Shown: one piece after another, positions 8,303 to 14,770 of the stretch
How the letters are laid out: every line of letters begins with the position of its first letter
Position numbering within the stretch: position 1 is the first letter of the stretch
NCBI RefSeq assembly: GCF_017571525.1
Contig: NZ_JAGETY010000010.1
Coordinates: 171,686 to 235,685, forward strand
Length of the DNA: 64,000 nt
Reading direction: 5' to 3'
Source of the DNA: Hymenobacter sp. BT559
GTDB lineage: Bacteria; Bacteroidota; Bacteroidia; Cytophagales; Hymenobacteraceae
Translations under genes and position numbers: made by a program
The notes under the pieces: model-generated
The model's database searches: none
Told to the model about the DNA's origin: nothing
The model's input: the letters and a program-made list of their open reading frames with translations, nothing else

Positions 8303-8749
8303 ATGCCCCGACCCACTACGCCCCGTGCGCTGCCCAGGCCCAAGCGGCTTTCGGCCCTGGGCCGGGGGCTAGCCGCCGCGCAGCTGCTCAAAGAAACCCT
8401 CACCATTGTGCTGCTGGGGGTGCCGCTGCTGCTGGCCCAGCCGCTGCTGGTGCCGGCTGTGCTGCCGGGGCTGGTGCTCTACCTGTGCCACTGGGTAATA
8501 ATGGCAGGCCGTATTCCGCGCCGGTCAGTTGCTCGTATCTGGTTTTTTACGCTGCTAGACGAACTGTGGGGCCTTGCGCTCTACCTGCACGCCTATGATG
8601 CGCCCACCGCCCGGCAGCTGCGCTACCTCAAGTGGAGCGTAGGGCTGGGGCTAGTCTTTACCCTAACAGCGCTGGCCGAAGTAGCCTACCGGCGCTACCG
8701 CGAGCGGCGTGGGCTGCGCCGGGCACTGCTAGGGGCGTCGCTGCGTTAG
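8303..8749 (+). CDS. Hypothetical membrane protein
   Basis: A 148-residue protein with a basic N-terminus (about 25 residues, rich in Arg, Pro and Lys), four hydrophobic segments (about 28-45, 47-65, 80-98 and 110-130) and an Arg-rich tail. The ATG at 8303 is preferred over an upstream in-frame start because the longer form would overlap most of the previous gene. No family was recognised. Confidence 0.6.
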   Translation: MPRPTTPRALPRPKRLSALGRGLAAAQLLKETLTIVLLGVPLLLAQPLLVPAVLPGLVLYLCHWVIMAGRIPRRSVARIWFFTLLDELWGLALYLHAYDAPTARQLRYLKWSVGLGLVFTLTALAEVAYRRYRERRGLRRALLGASLR

Positions 8750-8759
8750 GGCTGGCTGG

Positions 8760-8767
8760 TATCTTTG
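8760..8767 (+). promoter_or_regulatory. Bacteroidota -7 box (TATCTTTG)
   Basis: An exact TAnnTTTG match 27 nt before the ATG at 8795 of the penicillin-binding protein gene. It argues for that ATG over an in-frame TTG at 8765, which lies inside the box. Confidence 0.6.
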
Positions 8768-8794
8768 CCGCTCCCCGCTCCTGACTTGCCGTTC

Positions 8795-11200
8795 ATGGCC
8801 GACGAAACTAATCTGCCTGCTGCCTCCGATGCATCGCCCACCCGCCCCACCAAAGGCCGCACCAAGCGGCCCGGTCGGGGCACCCGCCGCCTGGTACGCG
8901 TGGCCTGGACACTCTTCTTCATCGGCGTAGGCTTCTTTTTAGCTTATCCGCTGCTGGTACGCAGCAATTTCTTGTTCCTCTTTGGCAAATCGCCGAGCCT
9001 GGAGGAGTTGGAAAATCCGAAGGTTGAGCAAGCCTCGCAGGTGTTTACCTCTGATGGTGTGCTCATCGGCCGCTACTTCCGTGAAAACCGCTCGCCGGTG
9101 CCGCTTAGTCAGATGTCGCCCTGGCTGGTTAAGGCGCTCATTGCTACCGAAGATGTGCGCTTTAAGGAGCACTCGGGGATTGATGCGCCTTCGTTGGTTG
9201 GCTCGGTGTATTATGGCCTGCGGGGCGATAAGCGCGGCGGCTCTACCATCAGCCAGCAGCTCGCCAAGAATTTGTACAAAACCCGTCGGGGTGAAAGCCG
9301 GGGTGCGCTAGGCCATATTCCGGGCATCAGCACGGTAGTGGCCAAAACCAAAGAGTGGATAACGGCGGTGGAGCTGGAGCGCCGGTACACCAAAGACGAA
9401 ATTCTGCGGATGTACCTCAATACCGTTGAGTACGGCTCTAACGCCTTCGGTATCAAGGTGGCCGCCAAGACGTTTTTCAACACCACGCCCGATAGCCTCA
9501 CGCCTATTCAGGCCGCCACGCTCATCGGGGTTTTGAACAACCCCACGGCATTCAACCCGAAGTTTCACCCGGCGGCCTCGCGCCGCCGCCGCAACGTGGT
9601 ACTGCAGCGGCTAGGCCAGTCCGGCGCCCTGAAGCCCGCCGAAGTAGCTGCGCTGCAAGCTGAGCCCATTGTGCTTAACTATCAGATTGAAAAGCACATC
9701 GACGGGCCCGATACGTACTTCCGGGGGGCTATCAGCCAGACGGTGAACCGCTGGTGCGAAGCCCACGGCTACGATATGTACCGCGATGGCCTGCGCATCT
9801 ACACCAGCATCGACTCGCGCATGCAGGACCATGCCGAGCAGGCCGTGCACCAGCGCATGAAGCAGCTGCAGCAGCAGTTCGACAACTTCTGGCGCAACAA
9901 GGGCCAGAACCCCTGGGTGGATGAGGAAGGCCACGAAATCCCGGACTTCATCGAAACCCAGATGAAGCGCACCCAGAGCTACCACAGCCTGGCTGCCCGC
10001 TACCAGGGCCGCCCCGCCAGCCTCGATTCGGCGCTGCATGCCAAGCGCCCGATGAAAGTGTTTACCTGGAAAAAGCAGGACGGCGATACCACCCTGGTGA
10101 TGTCGCCGCTCGATTCGCTGGCCTACTACAAGCACTTTCTGCAGGCCGGTATGATGACCATGGACCCTTTTACGGGCTCCATCAAGGCCTGGGTGGGCGG
10201 GCTCGATTACCGCTTCTTCCAGTACGACCACGTGAAGCAGGGCAAGCGCCAGGCGGGCTCTACGTTCAAGCCCTTCGTGTACCTCACGGCCCTGGACAAT
10301 GGCTACTCGCCCTGCGACCGTATTCGTGACGAGCGCGTGACCATCAACTACGTCGAAAACGGCAAGCCCATGCAGTGGCAGCCCGACAACGTGACCCGCG
10401 AATACACGGGCATGAACATGACCCTGCGCTACGCCATGGCCCGCTCGGTAAACTCCGTCACGGCCCAGCTCACCGAAAAAGTAGGCTGGAATAAAGTGGC
10501 CGATTATGCCCATAAAGTAGGCATTACCAGCCCCTTGCTAGGGGTGCCCAGTATCGGGCTAGGGTCAGGTGGCGACGTGAGCGTGTACGAGATGGTAGAT
10601 GCCTACTCCACGTTTATGAACAACGGGTTCCGCTCCGAGCCGCGCATCATCACGCGCATCGAAGACCGCAACGGCAACGTCATCCAGCAGTTTGACCCCG
10701 TGCAGCGGCGCGCCATCTCGCCCGAAACGGCCTGGCTGATGACCTACATGCTGCGCGGCGGCATAGAAGAGCCCGGCGGCACCTCGCAGGGCCTCTGGGA
10801 CTTTCAGGACCTGTGGCGCAAAGACAACCAGATTGGCGGCAAAACCGGCACTACCTCTAACTACTCAGACGGCTGGTACATGGGCCTCACCAAGGACCTC
10901 GTGAGCGGCGTGTGGGTGGGTGGCGAAGACCGCAGCATCCACTTCTTCCGCTCGCAGCAGGGCGAGGGCGGCCGCATGGCCCTGCCCGTATTCGGCCGCT
11001 ACATGGAGAGTATTTACAAGGATAAGGCGCTAGGGTACGACTACGGTCCCTTCCCCAAGCCGCCCACCAAAATCAACCGCAAGTACGTGTGCTACACCGA
11101 GGAAGCCCCGCGCCGACACCGCGGCGAGGCCATCGACACCCTAGCGGCGGATAATCTACTGGACCAGTTGAATAACGGGCGTCGGGATAGCGTGCGCTGA
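8795..11200 (+). CDS. Class A penicillin-binding protein (transglycosylase/transpeptidase)
   Basis: An 801-residue bifunctional peptidoglycan synthase. It has a basic cytoplasmic tail, one membrane anchor at about residues 37-54, and a GT51 glycosyltransferase domain with its catalytic Glu at about 119 (ATEDVRF) and the GGSTISQQLAKNLY motif. The transpeptidase domain carries the three active-site motifs Ser489-x-x-Lys492 (STFK), Ser551-x-Asn553 (SVN) and Lys683-Thr-Gly (KTG). The length is normal for PBP1A-type enzymes. It acts at the outer face of the inner membrane, polymerising glycan and cross-linking peptides. It appears to be monocistronic, with its own promoter box and a hairpin downstream. 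Confidence 0.95.
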   Translation: MADETNLPAASDASPTRPTKGRTKRPGRGTRRLVRVAWTLFFIGVGFFLAYPLLVRSNFLFLFGKSPSLEELENPKVEQASQVFTSDGVLIGRYFRENRSPVPLSQMSPWLVKALIATEDVRFKEHSGIDAPSLVGSVYYGLRGDKRGGSTISQQLAKNLYKTRRGESRGALGHIPGISTVVAKTKEWITAVELERRYTKDEILRMYLNTVEYGSNAFGIKVAAKTFFNTTPDSLTPIQAATLIGVLNNPTAFNPKFHPAASRRRRNVVLQRLGQSGALKPAEVAALQAEPIVLNYQIEKHIDGPDTYFRGAISQTVNRWCEAHGYDMYRDGLRIYTSIDSRMQDHAEQAVHQRMKQLQQQFDNFWRNKGQNPWVDEEGHEIPDFIETQMKRTQSYHSLAARYQGRPASLDSALHAKRPMKVFTWKKQDGDTTLVMSPLDSLAYYKHFLQAGMMTMDPFTGSIKAWVGGLDYRFFQYDHVKQGKRQAGSTFKPFVYLTALDNGYSPCDRIRDERVTINYVENGKPMQWQPDNVTREYTGMNMTLRYAMARSVNSVTAQLTEKVGWNKVADYAHKVGITSPLLGVPSIGLGSGGDVSVYEMVDAYSTFMNNGFRSEPRIITRIEDRNGNVIQQFDPVQRRAISPETAWLMTYMLRGGIEEPGGTSQGLWDFQDLWRKDNQIGGKTGTTSNYSDGWYMGLTKDLVSGVWVGGEDRSIHFFRSQQGEGGRMALPVFGRYMESIYKDKALGYDYGPFPKPPTKINRKYVCYTEEAPRRHRGEAIDTLAADNLLDQLNNGRRDSVR

Positions 11201-11310
11201 AAAGAAGCACTCTGGCTATCTCGTTAAAATTAGTTGATGAGTCTTACGTTAGCCGTAGCTGCTTCGTCCGACGGCAAGCTCACTACCACGGAAAGTAGCA
11301 AAACATAAAC

Positions 11311-11340
11311 GCCCGGCCTGCACGCAAGTGCAGACCGGGC
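11311..11340. terminator. Bidirectional hairpin terminator
   Basis: A GC-rich stem (GCCCGG/CCGGGC plus CTGCAC/GTGCAG with one mismatch) is closed by a GCAA tetraloop. T-rich sequence follows on both strands. It lies between the convergent penicillin-binding protein gene and the small lipoprotein gene. Confidence 0.75.
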
Positions 11341-11365
11341 GCTTTATTATAAAACCAGCTAAAGT

Positions 11366-11512
11366 CTACTGGCGCTCTACCGAGGTAGCGGTGCTAGCCG
11401 TAACCGGCGCGGCAGCCGATTTGGCCGAGGTGTAGGCGGGGCAGGTCTGGCGGTTGCAGGCGCCGAGGCCGAGGGTAGCGGCCCCAATGGCGAGGATAAA
11501 CAGCTTTTTCAT
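11366..11512 (-). CDS. Small lipoprotein, 48 residues
   Basis: A short gene starting MKKLFILAIG, with a hydrophobic signal and a lipobox LGAC placing the acylated Cys at residue 19. The mature part is only about 30 residues and contains CPAY followed by an Ala/Ser/Thr-rich stretch ending VERQ. It would be an outer- or inner-membrane lipoprotein. The signal sequence, lipobox and downstream hairpin support a real gene despite the length. I recall similar tiny CPAY lipoproteins in Hymenobacter, but no function is known. Confidence 0.65.
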   Translation of the reverse strand: MKKLFILAIGAATLGLGACNRQTCPAYTSAKSAAAPVTASTATSVERQ

Positions 11513-11644
11513 AAAAGGTATTGATTGAGCGAGACGCGGTTAGATTTCAAAGATAAAGGCTATGAGGCATAAACGTTTACGCCAGGGAAGAGTTTCTGAG
11601 AATAGTGCTTTTCTTCCTGCTTAACCTCCAAAAGCGCTCATTTA

Positions 11645-13060
11645 TTATTCAGCGTAGCCCAGAATTTTGAGCATGCTGCTAGCCTCTTGCTTAGGAGCGA
11701 AGACATAATCGGTAAGCGTACCATCCTTATCGCGGTCGAGGATGACGTGCTTGGGCGCCGGGATGAGGCAGTGCTTGATGCCGCCGTAGCCGCTCAGGCT
11801 CTCCTGATAAGCACCAGTGTGGAAGAAGCCCACGTAGATGGGCTGCGTGCTGGCCGGCTGGTTGCGCGGGGCCTGCAGCTGGGGCAGGAAGGTCTGGTAG
11901 ATGTGCTTTTCGGAGTTGTAGTAATCCTGCGAGTCGCAGGTGAGGCCCCCTAGCTGGATTTTGCGGTAGGGGCGGTTCCAGCCATTGAGCGCCAGCATAA
12001 TGAAGCGCTGGTTGAGGGCCCAGGTATCGGGCAGGTTGGTGATGAACGAGCCGTCAATCATGTACCACAACTCTTTGTCATTCTGGAGCTTTTCGTCCAG
12101 AATGGAGTAGATGGTGGCGCCACTTTCGCCCACCGTGAAGATGCCAAACTCAGTGAAGATGTTGGGCTCGGGCACGCCTTCCTCAGCGCAGATGCGCTGA
12201 ATGGTGCGCAGGATTTCGGCAATCATGTACGGGTAGTCGTACTCGAGCTGAATCGAAGTCTGGATGGGCAGGCCGCCGCCGATGTCGATAGTTTGCAGCG
12301 TGGGGCAAACTTTGCGCAGCTCGCAGTACTTGTGAATGAAGCGCGACAGCTCCGACCAATAATATGACGTATCCTTGATGCCCGTGCTGATGAAATAATG
12401 CAGCATGGTGAGCTCAAAGCGCGGGTCGTCCTTGATTTTTTGCTCGTAGAGCGGCACCGCGTCGGCGTAGCGAATGCCCAGGCGCGAGGTGTAAAACTGG
12501 AAGCGCGGCTCCTCATCGGAGGCTAGCCGCAGGCCCAGGTTGGTTTTGGTTTTGACGTGCGCATGGTAATAGTCGATTTCATTGGGCGAGTCGAGAATGG
12601 GTAGGCAATTCACAAAACCGTCGTTGATGAGGTCGGAGATTTCCTGCTTATACTCGGTTGTCTTAAACCCATTGCAAATGATGTACTTATCCTTGCCAAG
12701 CTTGCCCTGCTCGTAAAGCGAGCGGATGATGCTGATGTCAAACCACGACGAAGTTTCGAGGTGCACATCGTTTTTCAGGGCCTCGTCGAGCACGAAGCGG
12801 AAGTGCGACGATTTGGTGCAGTAGGCGTAAGAATACTTGCCGGTGTAGCCGGTCTGGGCAATGCCGTCGGCAAACCACTTTTTAGCCCGCTGAATCTGGG
12901 AGCTGATTTTAGGTAAATAAGTGAGGCGCAGCGGGGTGCCGTGCTTCTCGACCAGGGCCATCAGGTCGATGTCGTGAAAAAACAGCTCGTTTTCACGCAC
13001 CTGAAAATCGGCATTCGGAAAATCGAAAGTTTGGGTAATGAGGTCCTGGTAAGTATCCAT
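11645..13060 (-). CDS. speA: Arginine decarboxylase, short fold-III type
   Basis: A 471-residue PLP-dependent enzyme of the alanine-racemase fold. The PLP Lys is at about 83 (YAYCTKSSHF), the phosphate-binding Gly loop is IDIGGGLPIQT, and the C-terminal barrel contains GGLTCDSQDYY. It decarboxylates arginine to agmatine, the first step of polyamine synthesis. It is much shorter than the roughly 650-residue enterobacterial SpeA but matches the usual Bacteroidota form. It is transcribed divergently from an arginase-family gene, which would handle arginine or agmatine, so the pair plausibly forms one putrescine pathway. Confidence 0.9.
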   Translation of the reverse strand: MDTYQDLITQTFDFPNADFQVRENELFFHDIDLMALVEKHGTPLRLTYLPKISSQIQRAKKWFADGIAQTGYTGKYSYAYCTKSSHFRFVLDEALKNDVHLETSSWFDISIIRSLYEQGKLGKDKYIICNGFKTTEYKQEISDLINDGFVNCLPILDSPNEIDYYHAHVKTKTNLGLRLASDEEPRFQFYTSRLGIRYADAVPLYEQKIKDDPRFELTMLHYFISTGIKDTSYYWSELSRFIHKYCELRKVCPTLQTIDIGGGLPIQTSIQLEYDYPYMIAEILRTIQRICAEEGVPEPNIFTEFGIFTVGESGATIYSILDEKLQNDKELWYMIDGSFITNLPDTWALNQRFIMLALNGWNRPYRKIQLGGLTCDSQDYYNSEKHIYQTFLPQLQAPRNQPASTQPIYVGFFHTGAYQESLSGYGGIKHCLIPAPKHVILDRDKDGTLTDYVFAPKQEASSMLKILGYAE

Positions 13061-13213
13061 CGAAAGCGGAAAAACGGCGATAGTTTCCGACCTTTACGGG
13101 CCGGCGTACCAAAAGTACCGCCGGGGGCCGGAAACCTTCCGGCCACGCTTGCATCGGCCCCCGATGAAAGGAAGCGACATGGCTACGGCGCGCGGGCGCC
13201 GCAAGGCAGCGCT

Positions 13214-13241
13214 CGCTAGGGCCCCAACAGGGGCGCTAGCG
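13214..13241. promoter_or_regulatory. Inverted repeat in the speA/arginase-family divergent region
   Basis: A 12-bp inverted repeat with one mismatch (13214-13225 and 13230-13241, CGCTAGGGCCCC/GGGGCGCTAGCG) lies 45 bp before the arginase-family start. It could be an operator or a leader hairpin. There is no direct evidence for either. Confidence 0.35.
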
Positions 13242-13285
13242 GTACGATGCAGCGCCCCCATGTTCTTACTTTCTTTTCCCACCCG

Positions 13286-14263
13286 ATGAAACGTATCAAG
13301 CTAGTAGAAGTCCGCTCCGAACTGGGTGCTGGCACGCGCGGGGCTAGCCTGGGCATTGACGCCCTGCGCATTGCCTGCCTCAACAAGGGCTCCGATTACT
13401 TCCGGCGCTACAACTCGGTAGCCGTGCCCGACCTCAACCACGTGTTGTTTGAGAAAAACCACTTCCCGTTTGCCAAGCACATCGACGCCATTTATACGGT
13501 GCAAAAGGGCGTGGCCAGCGCCGTAGAGCAGACGCTGCGCTTTGGCGAGTTCCCGCTGGTGTTGAGCGGCGACCACAGCAGCGCCAACGCTACCATTGCC
13601 GGCATAAAGGCCGCGTACCCGCAGAAGACGCTGGGTGTTATCTGGATAGACGCGCACGCTGATATCCATTCGCCTTATACCACCCCTAGCGGCAATGTGC
13701 ACGGCATGCCCCTAGCCGCCGCGCTGGGCGAAGACAACCTGCCCTGCCAGCGCCAGGCCCTCGACGCCGAAACCGAGTTTTTCTGGCGCCGCATGCAAAA
13801 CCTGGCCGAGCCCGGCCCCAAGCTGCTTCCTGAGCACTTGGTATATGTGGCCGTGCGCGACACGGAGGAAGAGGAAGAAACCCTCATTGAACGGCTGGGC
13901 ATCAAGTGGATAAAGCTGCCCGAAATCCAGGCTAAAGGCACGCGCCAGCTAGCCCGCGAAATTTATGAGCACCTGCGCTACTGCGACCTGGTCTACATTT
14001 CGTTTGATGTCGATAGCCTCGATTCGAGTTTCAGCAAGGGTACCGGCACGCCGGTGGAAGAAGGCCTCTTTCTCTCTGAAGGCGAAAACCTGTGCCAGGA
14101 CCTGCTCGAAAACGAGCGCGTGGTATGCTTCGAGATGGGCGAAATCAACCCCACGCTCGACAACGAAAACACGATGGCAAAGAATGCCTTCAACATCCTG
14201 CAAAAAGCCACCGCCGCCATCGAGCGCCGCCTGCGGCTGGAGGAGGTGACGGGCCGCAGCTAG
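13286..14263 (+). CDS. Arginase/agmatinase-family ureohydrolase
   Basis: A 325-residue protein with the complete dinuclear manganese ligand set of the ureohydrolase family: His97 (SGDHS), Asp122, His124 and Asp126 (DAHADIH), Asp241 and Asp243 (SFDVDSLD). The family hydrolyses a guanidino group to release urea. Whether the substrate is arginine or agmatine cannot be read from these motifs; divergence from arginine decarboxylase favours agmatine, while I recall homologs being annotated as arginase. The ATG at 13286 is chosen because it gives the usual family N-terminus; an earlier Met at 13247 adds 13 poorly fitting residues. Confidence 0.85.
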   Translation: MKRIKLVEVRSELGAGTRGASLGIDALRIACLNKGSDYFRRYNSVAVPDLNHVLFEKNHFPFAKHIDAIYTVQKGVASAVEQTLRFGEFPLVLSGDHSSANATIAGIKAAYPQKTLGVIWIDAHADIHSPYTTPSGNVHGMPLAAALGEDNLPCQRQALDAETEFFWRRMQNLAEPGPKLLPEHLVYVAVRDTEEEEETLIERLGIKWIKLPEIQAKGTRQLAREIYEHLRYCDLVYISFDVDSLDSSFSKGTGTPVEEGLFLSEGENLCQDLLENERVVCFEMGEINPTLDNENTMAKNAFNILQKATAAIERRLRLEEVTGRS

Positions 14264-14287
14264 CGGCCCTCAGATGTTATTACATCG

Positions 14288-14319
14288 TTGTCATTGCTTC
14301 TCTTTGCTCGCAATGACAA
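14288..14319. repeat. Small palindrome with TTGTCATTGC arms
   Basis: A 10-bp inverted repeat (14288-14297 and 14310-14319) with a partly pairing interior lies 25 bp after the arginase-family stop. It may act as a terminator, though a T run is missing. Its sequence resembles a dispersed palindromic repeat that I recall from several bacterial groups. Confidence 0.5.
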
Positions 14320-14347
14320 ATGGGGCTAGGTCAGCGCGCTGGCTTGG

Positions 14348-14527
14348 CTACTTAGTAAACTGGCTGATAAGCCTATACGCCCCAAGCGTGTAAGCAGCGG
14401 CCGAGGAGAAGTGGTTGCCGCCCTGAATGGGATGCACTTCGACTTGCATGGCATCGTAGGCATCCTGCGAGTTGAAGAAGGGTACGTAGCCGTCGGTGGC
14501 ATGGAAGAGGGCTCGCGGTGGCGCTAG
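14348..14527 (-). pseudogene. C-terminal remnant of an alpha/beta hydrolase
   Basis: About 60 codons on the minus strand end at a TAG (14348-14350) and read as the last part of an alpha/beta hydrolase. A segment DGYVPFFNSQDAYDAM would carry the acid residue, and PIQGGNHFSS would supply the catalytic His. No start codon or N-terminal two-thirds is present upstream. The 507-bp gap from 14264 to 14770 holds otherwise only a small palindrome and a terminator; nothing recognisable lies at 14530-14710. This looks like decayed coding DNA. The family call rests on this short stretch alone. Confidence 0.5.
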
Positions 14528-14710
14528 GGGCGGGTGCGCTCCTTTTCCAGGCTAGAGCAGCCAGCAGCTCGACAAAAGAGGTACACCCGAGGGAAGGCAG
14601 AAAAACGAAGGAAAGGCACGCAAGAGCAGGCCCTAGCCAGTACAAGAATCCTGGGTCTAATGCCAGGCAGTGCCAGAGCCACTCCCACTACCCGGCCAGT
14701 TGGGTGCCGT

Positions 14711-14741
14711 ACAAAAAACAACCGCCGCTGGTAGGCGGCGG
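14711..14741 (-). terminator. Terminator after the type IX cargo gene
   Basis: A 7-bp GC stem (14722-14728 and 14735-14741) with a six-base loop is followed on the minus strand by six T (14713-14718). It lies 30 bp past the stop of the 964-residue secreted protein gene. Confidence 0.75.
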
Positions 14742-14770
14742 CTGAAGCTTGCAGCAAACGGTAATGGAGG

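Noticed and set aside
9611..10513. A 300-codon minus-strand frame antisense to the penicillin-binding protein gene
   Set aside because: The sense frame has all active-site motifs; the antisense product is His/Val/Ala-rich without recognisable domains.
14518..14757. Short frames on both strands near the hydrolase remnant
   Set aside because: They have no signal, domain or consistent codon use, and overlap each other and the terminator.
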